Shown here in pieces: positions 34,478-43,517 of a stretch of DNA of 64,000 bases. The translations under genes and the position numbers were made by a program. The stretch is from positions 507,356-571,355 of the forward strand of contig NZ_KZ119600.1 in assembly GCF_002153425.1 (NCBI RefSeq). Direction: 5' to 3'. Under the pieces are notes generated by a model. It was not told where the DNA came from and did not search any database. It saw nothing but the letters and a program-made list of their open reading frames with translations. The stretch comes from Litchfieldia alkalitelluris (GTDB taxonomy: Bacteria; Bacillota; Bacilli; Bacillales; Salisediminibacteriaceae). The first letter of the stretch is position 1; the number at the start of each line of letters is the position of its first letter.

Positions 34478-35563
34478 TTATTCATAATATTCGCCGAAGC
34501 GACCAAGTATTTCATCATAAAAGTATTCCCAATACTCTTCTCCAAATTCATTCCAGAACTCATGGTAGTCATACTCCCAATACTCGTAAAATTCCTCTTC
34601 TGAAAAGTCTCCACCATCGAAGTAACCTTCTTCATTTTCCCATGATTCACCGAAAAAGTAATCACCATAATTATCAAAGTATTGCTCTAATATTTCCTCT
34701 TGAGATAAGGGATCATCAATCCACGATTGTAATAATTCGTCTACTTGATATAAAGGTATACTAAACCCTATGGAAGAATCGTGTATATTTTGTGCTGAGT
34801 TAATGGCTACAATTTGTTCTTTATTTTTTGCTAATAGTGGACCACCGCTGCTCCCAGGTGAAATTGGAGCAGAGATTTGATACAGATTTTCATAAACAAA
34901 TGTGTCTATGACAAACTCTCGATTCGTTCCAGTAACATAGCCGATCGTGGCTGTATTTTCAAGTCCAAGGGGGCTACCTAAAGCAATTACTTCCTCCCCA
35001 ATTAAAACAGGCTCAGTAGTGTTTTTTGCAAAAGGGGTGTTACCAACTAAATCTGGCACATGAATGACAGCGACATCTGTTTCATTAGAATAGCCAATGA
35101 CTGTTCCGTCATATTCAGAGCCGTCCGCTGCAACTAGCTGCACATTTGGCTCTCCTTCAACAACATGTGCATTTGTAACGACTGCACCTGTTTCATTATA
35201 TAAAAATCCAGAGCCTTGGTTAAATGGCGTGTAAATTGTATAAACAGATTTTTGTGCATCAGAAATGATTTCTGTTAATTCTCGTCGTTGTGCTTCTTCC
35301 ATGACTCTTAATCTAGAAGTAGGGATGGAGATGATCATGTTTCTTTCATCAATTATTCTTTCTTCTAAGTAGTAAGCAGTTTTTTGAGGTTCAGTTGTAG
35401 CTTTATCAAATAAAAGATTGGAGCTTGCAAAAAAAGCACCTGAGAGAAAAGTTGCAATGAACAAGAGGGATATCATAATTTTTGAACGTCTTTTTTTCTT
35501 ACCGCAATATGGACAAAATCTATTTTTTTCTACAATAGGCTTTCCACAGTTCGGACAGTACAT
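34478..35563 (-). CDS. Zinc-ribbon, membrane-anchored trypsin-like serine protease with acidic-aromatic tail
   Basis: 361 residues: N-terminal zinc ribbon (CPNC at 3-6, CPYC at 17-20), one membrane helix (about 29-48), a linker, and a chymotrypsin-fold domain (about 95-280) with catalytic H133 (NAHVVEG), D163 (ETDVAVI) and S239 (SPGSSGGP). There is no PDZ domain. The last 70 residues are almost only E, D, Y, F and W. ATG 35581 is in frame, but AAAGGGG precedes ATG 35563, which I prefer. HtrA-like quality control outside the membrane is plausible. Confidence 0.85.
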   Translation of the reverse strand: MYCPNCGKPIVEKNRFCPYCGKKKRRSKIMISLLFIATFLSGAFFASSNLLFDKATTEPQKTAYYLEERIIDERNMIISIPTSRLRVMEEAQRRELTEIISDAQKSVYTIYTPFNQGSGFLYNETGAVVTNAHVVEGEPNVQLVAADGSEYDGTVIGYSNETDVAVIHVPDLVGNTPFAKNTTEPVLIGEEVIALGSPLGLENTATIGYVTGTNREFVIDTFVYENLYQISAPISPGSSGGPLLAKNKEQIVAINSAQNIHDSSIGFSIPLYQVDELLQSWIDDPLSQEEILEQYFDNYGDYFFGESWENEEGYFDGGDFSEEEFYEYWEYDYHEFWNEFGEEYWEYFYDEILGRFGEYYE

Positions 35564-35790
35564 AGGAGCGTCCCCTTTCATCAGTTAAATCTATCATACC
35601 ATGAAAATACGATATATTTCATGACTAGTGGATCATTTAATTTAATGTAATTCGTGTCTATTCTCACAGAAACAGACAAGTAGTTAAAGAGGATAAAAAA
35701 TATTTTTTTCTAAGTTAGAAAGAAAGTAGACAAGTTTTCCCCCTCTCATTGCATATATATGAATGAAGACATGCTGTTAGGAGGGAATGT

Positions 35791-36249
35791 ATGAGATTTA
35801 TTGTATTAAAGAGAAAAACTATTTTGGCTTTTGCAGTTTTTGCATTAGCTTTAGCCTCAGTTTGGGTATCAGCAAATATGTTTTCCAATGAGGTTCCAGC
35901 TATCAGTTTTGGAAATGAAAGTGAAGGGGAAATCAGGGAGATCCACATGGTCACAGGTGAGTTCAAGACTACTACAGAAGACGGTAGAGAAATTGAATCT
36001 TACCGCTGGGATCCTGGTACTATTTTTCTTGAGGCTGGAGAAAAGGCAAATTTAGTATTGTATGGTGTTAATGGTCACGAGCATCCTTTTAAAATTGAAG
36101 GCACTGATATTACTGGTAATGTAAAAAAAGGGGAAGAAACTGTTGTTCCAATCCAGTTTGAAGAGGAAGGAATCTACCGTTTAATTTGTGTGACTCATGC
36201 TGATAAAGACAATAACGGTCCAATGATTGCATACATTATTGTAGATTAA
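35791..36249 (+). CDS. Exported cupredoxin-domain protein
   Basis: 152 residues with a signal peptide or anchor (about 8-30) and a blue-copper fold. Candidate copper ligands are H96/H98 (NGHEHPF), C133 and H136 (LICVTHAD) and M145. Likely an electron carrier or copper-binding protein on the outer face of the membrane. Start ATG 35791 follows GGAGGG. A strong terminator follows. Confidence 0.85.
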   Translation: MRFIVLKRKTILAFAVFALALASVWVSANMFSNEVPAISFGNESEGEIREIHMVTGEFKTTTEDGREIESYRWDPGTIFLEAGEKANLVLYGVNGHEHPFKIEGTDITGNVKKGEETVVPIQFEEEGIYRLICVTHADKDNNGPMIAYIIVD

Positions 36250-36262
36250 TTTGGAAAAGAAA

Positions 36263-36312
36263 AAGGTCAAGCCAGTGGTTGTTCTTGTCACTTAGGCTTG
36301 ACCCTTTATTTT
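36263..36312. terminator. Terminator between cupredoxin and regulator genes
   Basis: AAAGGTCAAGCC pairs with GGCTTGACCCTTT around a long loop, followed by ATTTTT. It lies between convergent genes and may serve both. Confidence 0.8.
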
Positions 36313-36354
36313 TGGTGTGCGTTTTTAAGATATATGGCAAGTAAACAGATTACT

Positions 36355-37635
36355 TTAAGCACGTTGCTTATATAAATAATCCCTTGCTTCAAGCTCCATA
36401 TTTAAATAATAATAGGCTTTTTTATATTTTCTCTGTTCGAAGTAGTACTCAGCTAATTGTTTTGCAAAGTTTTCGATGTCTGGCCAATATTGATTACTAT
36501 AGAAGAAATTCAGGCATTTCTCCATTTCTTTTTCGTATTCGCTATAATGATTAGTATTATAGGCGAGTTGTGCTTCAAGAAGTTTAATTCGATTTTCATC
36601 ATATTTATTACAGCAATGAGGTTTGGCTGTATCAATTAGTTGCTCTATTCCGTTAAGGTCATTAGTTTTTAGCTTTACAAAAACTATACCAATGTAGGAG
36701 ACTAACATGTCTTCTTTTGTTGTAGCTTTCTTTTGATTAAGGCTTTTATCAAAATAATCTAAAGCCAGGGGCAACTCGTTACTTATGTAGTATACCATTC
36801 CTAAATTATGAAGTAACTTTCCTAATGGTTTTTCATGATCATGTTCTTTAACCAAAGCTAAAGCTTTCTCGTATGATTTAATAGCATTTTTGTATTCATA
36901 TAACTGTGTATAAAGAATACCTAGTAGGCCATACACATCAATTACTGATACCCAGTTATTGGAGTTAGAAAAGTGGTTAATTGCTCTTTCTCCAGTAGCA
37001 ATTGCTTTTCTTATATCGTTTGTATAAAAATATATTAATGAAATGTTGTATAAGATTTTACCTTTATATAAATCATCTTCAATCACTTCATATTTTAATG
37101 CAGTTTTGAACAGTTTCAAACTTTCTTCAAAGTTTCGTTTGAAGAATTGAAGTAGACCAGAACAATAGTAATAAAAAAATATAGTTTCGTTGGGTAGAGA
37201 TTCTATCCTTTTTTCATCTATATATATTAGTACCTCATTAAATATTTCCTGTGCTTTTTCAAGGTTGTCTATCTTTATATGGTAAGCACAATCTTGTAAT
37301 AAAAATGCTATCTCTTGTTTAATTGAAAGAATATATTCAAATTTATCTCTATATTTATTTTTGAATTCTTCAACTTTAGGAAGATCATATTCCAAAGTAT
37401 TCCTAAATTTACCAATCAAGTTATCAATATGCTTAGAGTTTTTATCAGTGTATAGCAAATAACTCTCTGGCACACCTAAACGTTGTGCTAAAGAAATTAA
37501 TAGATCTTCAGATGCTTCGTATCGACCTGCTTCAACATTACTGTAATGGGAAATTGAAATAATACCTTTACAAACAGATACTTGACCTAGCTGCTTAACT
37601 GTACGTATTCTTTTTAGCCTATTTCCGATATGCAT
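36355..37635 (-). CDS. RNPP-type HTH/TPR transcription regulator A
   Basis: 426 residues. Residues 1-60 form an XRE-type helix-turn-helix (KGIISISHYSNVEAGRYEAS around the recognition helix), and the rest is helical with TPR repeats such as WVSVIDVYGLLGILYTQL and KLLHNLGMVYYISNELPLAL. The layout is that of PlcR/NprR-like regulators that bind re-imported peptides. It is about 45% similar by eye to regulator B next to it. Start ATG 37635 follows GGAGG. No convincing peptide gene follows it. Confidence 0.88.
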   Translation of the reverse strand: MHIGNRLKRIRTVKQLGQVSVCKGIISISHYSNVEAGRYEASEDLLISLAQRLGVPESYLLYTDKNSKHIDNLIGKFRNTLEYDLPKVEEFKNKYRDKFEYILSIKQEIAFLLQDCAYHIKIDNLEKAQEIFNEVLIYIDEKRIESLPNETIFFYYYCSGLLQFFKRNFEESLKLFKTALKYEVIEDDLYKGKILYNISLIYFYTNDIRKAIATGERAINHFSNSNNWVSVIDVYGLLGILYTQLYEYKNAIKSYEKALALVKEHDHEKPLGKLLHNLGMVYYISNELPLALDYFDKSLNQKKATTKEDMLVSYIGIVFVKLKTNDLNGIEQLIDTAKPHCCNKYDENRIKLLEAQLAYNTNHYSEYEKEMEKCLNFFYSNQYWPDIENFAKQLAEYYFEQRKYKKAYYYLNMELEARDYLYKQRA

Positions 37636-37721
37636 TAGTTCTTACCTCCTAGTATGAGGAAGTTGTTAAAGATATAGTAACACATACAAATGAAAATAAA
37701 AAACCTCTATATTTTATGTAA

Positions 37722-37760
37722 AAAAAAGTTGCAAAAGAAAATATCCTTTGCAACTTTTTA
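37722..37760 (-). terminator. Terminator after the signalling-peptide gene
   Basis: AAAAAGTTGCAAA pairs with TTTGCAACTTTTT followed by T residues on the minus strand. It separates the regulator B/peptide unit from regulator A. Confidence 0.9.
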
Positions 37761-37771
37761 TTCAACCAAGA

Positions 37772-37903
37772 TTATAACAAGATGTCAATACTATGTGGTC
37801 TAGGTACATCAGAAAATCTTCCTGCAGAATCATCAAGAGAAGTCTGAAACAAAGCAAAACCAAAAGCAACAACAACAAGTAATCTAATAATATTTTTTTT
37901 CAT
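37772..37903 (-). CDS. Putative pre-pro signalling peptide (43 aa) coupled to regulator B
   Basis: An ATG overlapping the stop of regulator B by one base (TAATG) opens a 43-residue frame, with AAGGAGAG 8-14 bases ahead inside the regulator gene. The product starts MKKNIIRLLVVVAFGFALF, a typical Sec signal, then a polar stretch (QTSLDDSAGRFSDVPRPH) and the C-terminal end SIDILL. This is the plan of Phr, NprX and PapR precursors, which are exported, cut to 5-8 residues and re-imported by an oligopeptide permease. The mature form, perhaps the last 6-8 residues, is an inference. A terminator follows directly. Confidence 0.75.
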   Translation of the reverse strand: MKKNIIRLLVVVAFGFALFQTSLDDSAGRFSDVPRPHSIDILL

Positions 37904-39177
37904 TATGATCTCTCCTTATAAATTTTATTAATTGCTTGTAACTCTATATCTAAATAATAGTGAGCTTTTTTATAACGTCGGTTCTCTAAATGGTAGTTGC
38001 TAAAATGTTTTGCATTACCTTCCAATTCAATCCAAAAATTATTTGAATAATAATAAGAGATACAGTCTTCCATTAATTTTTCATATTTATCATAATTCAA
38101 TAGAAGATACTCCATCTGGGCCTCGATCTCCATTAGTTGGTATGCCTCCATTTTATTATTAGAAACTTTTAAAGCATCTTTTAATGTGATTTTCAATTCT
38201 CTAAAATTTTGTGTCTTAAGATAAACTCTTAAAATTGCAGCATAAGTAACAAAAACATTACTAGGGTCATGGACCAGCTTCATTTTACTACTCTTTGTTA
38301 AGTATTCTAAGCTCAAATCGTATTCTTCTTTTCTGAAATATAGCATACCTAGATTATGTAAGACTTGAGATGTTTGAAGACTTAGCTTTCTTTCAGTTGC
38401 TAGATTTAACCCCTTATTAAGTACCTCTACGGCCTTCTCGAAATTTTGTAAATCTGTATATAAAATACCTTGAATATTGTATACTTCGACTGTCTCTTTC
38501 CATTTGTGTAAATCCATATATACATTTTTAGCGTCTTGAGCGTATAGTAATGCTTTATGTTTGTCATTTATGTAATAACAAATTAATGATAGGTTAAACT
38601 GAATTCTGGCCTTATCCATTTCTGTACTAGTAAAATTTAATGCCTCACTGTACAGCTCAAAACTTTCTATAAAATCACGCTCATAGAATTTTAATAAACC
38701 AGATACGTAATAGTATTTATATTTAATATATCTAGACAAGGAGGATAAATTATCCTTCCCTATATAGTGTGAAACTTCTTTATGCAAATCTTGCGCCCTT
38801 GTAACATTAACTTTCTTCAACTGATGCAAACATTGTAGTAATAGATACTTTACTTCCTGGTGAATGGATGGGATATAGCTAAGCTGCTCCTGCCATTTTT
38901 CAAGATATTCATCAGCTTTTTCTAAATCACTATCAATGAGGTGATGGTATTCTGCCAGCTTCTCTGAGATCTTCGTAGATTCATCATGAACTTGAATTAG
39001 GTAATTTGATGGAATTTGTAATCTCTTAGCGATTAATTCTAGTATATCCTCAGAAGGCTCGTATCGTCCACTTTCAATATTGCTATAATGGGATGCAGAA
39101 ACGATTCCTCTACAAACTTTTGACTGAGGAATGTTCTTTAAACTACGGATTTTTCTCAACCTATTGCCTATATGCAA
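37903..39177 (-). CDS. RNPP-type HTH/TPR transcription regulator B
   Basis: 424 residues; HTH at 1-60 (CRGIVSASHYSNIESGRYEP), then TPR helices including VEVYNIQGILYTDLQ and SQVLHNLGMLYFRKEEYDLSL. Same family as regulator A and similar in length to NprR. It starts with TTG 39177 behind GAGGGGGAAG. Its stop overlaps the putative peptide gene, so peptide synthesis is coupled to it. The divergent acyltransferase-like gene 380 bp upstream is the natural first candidate target. Confidence 0.9.
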   Translation of the reverse strand: MHIGNRLRKIRSLKNIPQSKVCRGIVSASHYSNIESGRYEPSEDILELIAKRLQIPSNYLIQVHDESTKISEKLAEYHHLIDSDLEKADEYLEKWQEQLSYIPSIHQEVKYLLLQCLHQLKKVNVTRAQDLHKEVSHYIGKDNLSSLSRYIKYKYYYVSGLLKFYERDFIESFELYSEALNFTSTEMDKARIQFNLSLICYYINDKHKALLYAQDAKNVYMDLHKWKETVEVYNIQGILYTDLQNFEKAVEVLNKGLNLATERKLSLQTSQVLHNLGMLYFRKEEYDLSLEYLTKSSKMKLVHDPSNVFVTYAAILRVYLKTQNFRELKITLKDALKVSNNKMEAYQLMEIEAQMEYLLLNYDKYEKLMEDCISYYYSNNFWIELEGNAKHFSNYHLENRRYKKAHYYLDIELQAINKIYKERS

Positions 39178-39304
39178 AACTTCCCCCTCACTTTCCTAAA
39201 TAAATAGCCAAAAAAATAATTTCTTTTAAATTACAAAAACGTAGTTCGTTTGGGGTGTCGTATAATGTGTGCTTTGAACAAATGTTTTTGAATACAAGTG
39301 AAAT

Positions 39305-39350
39305 GAATCATGAAATTAGTACTTAAATAGCTAATTTCGTGATTCTTTTG
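39305..39350 (+). terminator. Terminator-like hairpin in the divergent regulator/acyltransferase region
   Basis: GAATCATGAAATTAG (39305-39319) pairs with CTAATTTCGTGATTC (39331-39345), followed by TTTTG. A TATAAT box lies 40 bp upstream at 39261. No annotated gene ends here, so it could be an attenuator, a short non-coding RNA end or an operator. The remainder of 39178-39556 shows no gene. Confidence 0.55.
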
Positions 39351-39556
39351 TACTACAGCAAAAGATTCAAAAAAACACTATGCGTGATATGATTTAAATA
39401 CGCAAAAAAACCAAAGTTTTGTAGCTATTGTAACACAGTTAACTCTAAAAAAGCTTTTAGTCAATATAATGGTTCTGAAAATTACTATATTATGGAATTG
39501 CGAAATTAGCAAGAGAAACTAGTGCGAGAACAATAATATTAAAGGAGGGGATGGAA

Positions 39557-40498
39557 ATGGTGATTAATGAAAAAATGCTTCATGATGATTTGTATGAAAT
39601 CATGCTAAAGCAAGTGAAAGAAGATTTGCAGGAAGGCCTTTTCGATGACCATTTATTAACACTATGGAATATGTCCTCAAAACTTAGACATTTAAATGAA
39701 GAACAACTAATGGATTTATGGGTGAAATACCGAGTGAATTATGAGATTCAAAAACTCTATTCTAACCAGCCCGAAATGTTTGGTGGTTTTAAAAAAATTA
39801 ATGGTGAGGAGAATGTAGATAAAGTTTTATCCATGGGAGGATTATTCCTAACTTTTCATTATGGTCATGATCGTTTCATTCCCATAACTCTTGCAGATAA
39901 ATTGAATGGTACTGATAAATATCTTCACCGCATATTAGATGAAGATGAACTAAGTAATGATAAAAAGTATTCTAAGTGGAAAGGTATCTATCACCAACAT
40001 AATATAGAAGATATCGTCGTTGATGATATCAGTACAGATAGTAAAGTCAATAATCGTATTTCCAAAAAAGATAGTTTAATTTTCTACTTAGATGGTAAAT
40101 TAGGATTTGATGATCCATATAAAAGTATAGATGTAAAATTCTTATCAACAAGTGTAAGTATCCCAACATCTATTTTTAGAGTAGCGGTTAAATTCCATAA
40201 ACCTGTATGTTTACTTATTTCAGAAACAGATGCGAATGGTGATGCAATCCTAACTGCCTATGAACCACTATGGATTCATGATGATAATATAGAAGAAAAC
40301 GCTAAAATTATATATCAATTGTTTGAGAATAAGTTTTTACAGAGGCCCGAATCATGGAGAAAGTGGGATCAATTAACGAGTGAGATAAAGTGTCAGCAAC
40401 TAAAGAAAATAGATAGGAAGCCTGATGTAGTGAATAGGTGGGGTACAAGGGGATTTAATTTTCGTTCAGGAAAAATATATGAAATAGCCCACTCTTAA
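39557..40498 (+). CDS. LpxL/LPLAT-like acyltransferase (tentative)
   Basis: About 313 residues, soluble, no signal peptide. The segment GLFLTFHYGHDRFIP (about 95-109) resembles the histidine motif of LpxL-type and other lysophospholipid acyltransferases, and the DSLIFYLDGKLGFDDP segment (about 178-193) the later conserved acidic glycine motif; WRKWDQL near the end also fits. The match is distant. GGAGGGG suits ATG 39557 better than ATG 39551. Divergent from the RNPP regulator B gene, so it may be peptide-controlled and modify a lipid or secondary metabolite. Confidence 0.55.
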   Translation: MVINEKMLHDDLYEIMLKQVKEDLQEGLFDDHLLTLWNMSSKLRHLNEEQLMDLWVKYRVNYEIQKLYSNQPEMFGGFKKINGEENVDKVLSMGGLFLTFHYGHDRFIPITLADKLNGTDKYLHRILDEDELSNDKKYSKWKGIYHQHNIEDIVVDDISTDSKVNNRISKKDSLIFYLDGKLGFDDPYKSIDVKFLSTSVSIPTSIFRVAVKFHKPVCLLISETDANGDAILTAYEPLWIHDDNIEENAKIIYQLFENKFLQRPESWRKWDQLTSEIKCQQLKKIDRKPDVVNRWGTRGFNFRSGKIYEIAHS

Positions 40499-40554
40499 AA
40501 GGTTTAATTTGAAGGTATATTTTTGATAGTAATCCCCATTACTATATAGATAGG

Positions 40555-40597
40555 AAACCTAAGCTGTGAATAAAAACAGTTTAGGTTTCTTTTTAAT
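40555..40597 (+). terminator. Terminator after the acyltransferase-like gene
   Basis: AAACCTAAGCTGT pairs with ACAGTTTAGGTTT, then CTTTTT. Confidence 0.88.
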
Positions 40598-40676
40598 TTG
40601 CTAAGCTAAGTTAAGGGCACCTAGAAAGCGTGTAAACTGATGCAAAAACTCTATCAATAGTTACGGAGGAAACAAT

Positions 40677-40692
40677 TTAAACGATCGTTTAA
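40677..40692. promoter_or_regulatory. 16-bp perfect palindrome upstream of the Dcu transporter
   Basis: TTAAACGATCGTTTAA is an exact inverted repeat about 105 bp before the gene. The form is typical of TetR-family operators; no such regulator is adjacent. Confidence 0.45.
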
Positions 40693-40795
40693 TTAGAAAG
40701 TTGTATATTTTGTGAATATATGCACATATTAAGTATTTATAATAAATAATAAAGTATGATGTATGTGAAAAGATATACAAAACTCAGATGAAGGG

Positions 40796-42127
40796 ATGTT
40801 AGATGAATCTATGTTTTGGATACAATTTGCAATAGTACTTATTTGTATTTTTATCGGAGCAAGAATCGGCGGTATTGGACTTGGAGTACTTGGTGGTGTA
40901 GGACTAGCAGTATTAGCGTTTGGCTTTCAGTTGCCACCTACAGCACCACCAATAGACGTGATGCTTATGATCGTTGCAGTAATTACTGCAGCAGGAGCAC
41001 TTCAGGCGTCTGGCGGTATGGATTATCTAGTTACATTAGCAGAAAAAGCATTAAGGAAAAATCCAGATCGAATCACGTTTATGGCACCTGCAGTAACGTA
41101 TTTATTTACTTTTTTTGCAGGGACAGGTCACGTGGCTTACACGTTACTTCCAGTCATTTCGGAGGTTGCGCAAGAGTCAAAGGTACGACCTGAGCGGCCA
41201 CTCTCCATTGCAGTTATAGCTTCACAACAAGCGATTACTGCAAGCCCAATTTCTGCAGCAACAGTAGCTTTACTAGCATTACTAGATCCATTTGGAATTA
41301 CATTACTTCAAATCTTAGGAATTACTATCCCAGCTACATTTATTGGTATAATGACATCAGCGTTTTTAATTCGTAAGAAGGGACTTGAGCTTGAAGATGA
41401 TCCAGAATACAAGGCCCGTATAGAAAAAGGATTGGAACCAATTCGTGAAGAACGAAAAGGAGAGAAGGTTACGAGCAAATCTAAAGTTGCAGTTGGTTTA
41501 TTCTTATTCGGAGCCTTACTTGTTGTATTGTTAGGAAGTTTCCCAGAATTAAGACCAACATTTATGGGGGCAGACGGGGAAACAACACAGCTCTCTATGC
41601 CATATGCGATTCAAATAATTATGTTATCGATTGCAGCTATCATCATTATTTTTTGTAAGGCAGATGTACACAAACTCGCAACAGGAAGTGTCTTCCGTGC
41701 TGGTATCGTGGCGGTCGTTGCCATATTCGGTATTGCATGGATGGGAGATACGTTCATTCAAGCTAATATGAGTACGATTGAATCAGGAGTACAGGGTATG
41801 GTAACTGCTTCTCCATGGATTTTTGCTTTTGCTCTGTTCTTGATGTCGGTATTATTAAACAGCCAGGCAGCAACTGTCCGAGCACTCGTTCCATTAGGAC
41901 TGAGTTTAGGGGTAAATCCATTGTTCATGATCGCTATGTTCCCTGCTGTAAATGGTTATTTCTTTATGCCGAACTATGGACCAATCATTGCAGCAATTGG
42001 CTTTGATAGAACAGGAACTACGAAGATTGGTAAATATGTCTTTAACCATAGTTTTATGGTACCAGGTTTAATAACAAGTGTCTGTTCCGTAGCACTAGGA
42101 TTTTTATTCGTATTTTTATTCCTATAA
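40796..42127 (+). CDS. Anaerobic C4-dicarboxylate transporter, Dcu family
   Basis: 443-residue, 10-12-helix carrier that exchanges C4-dicarboxylates such as fumarate, succinate, malate or aspartate. Conserved family stretches include GALQASGGMDYLV near 60 and FFAGTGHVAYTLLPVI near 106. The ATG at 40796 is only just behind AAGGG; ATG 40811 is an alternative. No dicarboxylate-metabolism gene is next to it. Monocistronic with its own terminator. Confidence 0.88.
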   Translation: MLDESMFWIQFAIVLICIFIGARIGGIGLGVLGGVGLAVLAFGFQLPPTAPPIDVMLMIVAVITAAGALQASGGMDYLVTLAEKALRKNPDRITFMAPAVTYLFTFFAGTGHVAYTLLPVISEVAQESKVRPERPLSIAVIASQQAITASPISAATVALLALLDPFGITLLQILGITIPATFIGIMTSAFLIRKKGLELEDDPEYKARIEKGLEPIREERKGEKVTSKSKVAVGLFLFGALLVVLLGSFPELRPTFMGADGETTQLSMPYAIQIIMLSIAAIIIIFCKADVHKLATGSVFRAGIVAVVAIFGIAWMGDTFIQANMSTIESGVQGMVTASPWIFAFALFLMSVLLNSQAATVRALVPLGLSLGVNPLFMIAMFPAVNGYFFMPNYGPIIAAIGFDRTGTTKIGKYVFNHSFMVPGLITSVCSVALGFLFVFLFL

Positions 42128-42135
42128 AAGCATGA

Positions 42136-42168
42136 AGAGGGTGTCCAGATGGGCACCCTCTTTCGTTT
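42136..42168 (+). terminator. Terminator after the Dcu transporter
   Basis: AGAGGGTGTCC-AGAT-GGGCACCCTCT followed by TTCGTTT. Confidence 0.85.
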
Positions 42169-42228
42169 ACGAGATATAGTTTACGGGCCTGACTTACTCA
42201 GTGGGAGAAATTGCGTTCATACCATATT

Positions 42229-43317
42229 TTAAATGGACTTATTGTCACTTTCGTTTGTTTTTGTTTCTATCGGTATCTTTTTAGGCTTCACTTCATCTGG
42301 ATCGAGCCCGTTGCCAAGTGATCCAAAGATTTTTTCACCATGTGGGTCCACGAGTTGGTTTTGTTCGAAGTATACTCTTGGCGTTTTCCACAGAGCAATG
42401 AGAGCTTTTCCCATTGGCATTTCATGATAACGCTCTGGCCACATACGTTTAATTTGTTTTTTCACCAAAGGATAGTATTTAGGGCTCATTGTTGGAAATA
42501 AGTGATGCTCTGTATGATACGAAAAATTAAAATGTAAAACATCTATCCATTTAGGGACGGTTACGGTTAAGCTATTTGCAAGTGGATCATTCACTGGTGT
42601 GATAGGATTTAGTCGATGGTTTGTAGAAATATATGACATAACAATTAGATTTGCAATGAATAATGGAATGAGATAGGCAAAAATCCACTTTTCAGTCCCA
42701 ATTAGAAATAGGAGAGCAATCCATGTTGCCCATGGAAGAATAGCTTGTAGCCAGACTTTGGGTTTTGTTTTAGGTTTGAAATCACCTAAATACATTTTAA
42801 AGCACTTTAGTGAATGTAATGAAAATTGTATGGTCAAAGATAAAAAGGCTGCAGTAGATCTTACAATGAATGGGAGTCGGTAAACCCAATTTACAAATTT
42901 CATCTTTGATATTTTTTCAAGCGTGGGCCATGAGTCAGGATCCTTTTCATCATTTTGAGTATGTACATGATGGTTCATGTTGTGCCATTTTCTCCAAAGC
43001 TGTGGACCAGTACATAAAGGCCAAAATGCAATCCCACCCAAGAGATTACGGAGCCATGGTTTTTTTACGACTGCACCATGAAGAATTTCATGTCCGAGAA
43101 AACCTAGTCCTGCAAAACATAGGCCTAGAATGAATGATAAAATTAGGTTAATCATAAGTGGTAATTGAAATAAGGAAATGGCTAATATACTAGTAATAGT
43201 AACAATTAGATATGCCAATCCCCCGAGTAACCTGGTTGGAACAGGCTTAAAAGCATTCTTTGGTAGATGTTTTGATATGCGAGAAGCATACCAGCCAAAA
43301 GTATGTAAATCGTGCAT
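42229..43317 (-). CDS. Membrane fatty acid desaturase
   Basis: 362 residues, four membrane helices, with the three histidine boxes that bind the di-iron centre: HEILH (76-80), HNMNHH (112-117) and HTEHH near 267-271. Introduces a double bond into acyl chains of membrane lipids or acyl-CoA, which helps fluidity in the cold. The C-terminal 60 residues are hydrophilic with KTKTNE-like sequence. Start ATG 43317. Monocistronic; no DesKR-like pair adjacent. Confidence 0.92.
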   Translation of the reverse strand: MHDLHTFGWYASRISKHLPKNAFKPVPTRLLGGLAYLIVTITSILAISLFQLPLMINLILSFILGLCFAGLGFLGHEILHGAVVKKPWLRNLLGGIAFWPLCTGPQLWRKWHNMNHHVHTQNDEKDPDSWPTLEKISKMKFVNWVYRLPFIVRSTAAFLSLTIQFSLHSLKCFKMYLGDFKPKTKPKVWLQAILPWATWIALLFLIGTEKWIFAYLIPLFIANLIVMSYISTNHRLNPITPVNDPLANSLTVTVPKWIDVLHFNFSYHTEHHLFPTMSPKYYPLVKKQIKRMWPERYHEMPMGKALIALWKTPRVYFEQNQLVDPHGEKIFGSLGNGLDPDEVKPKKIPIETKTNESDNKSI

Positions 43318-43517
43318 AAAACCAACCTTCCTACAATGTAAAATTTAAATTCCAAGCTATTTTTTCTTAGAAGAACATACTAGTTATGATGGAGAATTTT
43401 AGGTAAAATATACGGAAATATTTTATAAACCTTTAAACTAAGTACGGAAAGCGAATGAATTGTTGTGATAGTGTAACCAGTTTTCACGGTAACGAAAAAG
43501 AAAAGGAGTTGAAGGGA

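Noticed and set aside
34321-34764. Plus-strand frame of 147 codons opposite the end of the serine protease gene.
   Set aside because: Antisense of the acidic-aromatic tail and terminator; no ribosome site.
36306-36362. An 18-codon GTG frame overlapping the end of regulator A, as a possible second signalling peptide.
   Set aside because: No ribosome binding site, no signal-peptide length, and it runs into a terminator; kept only as a note in the findings.
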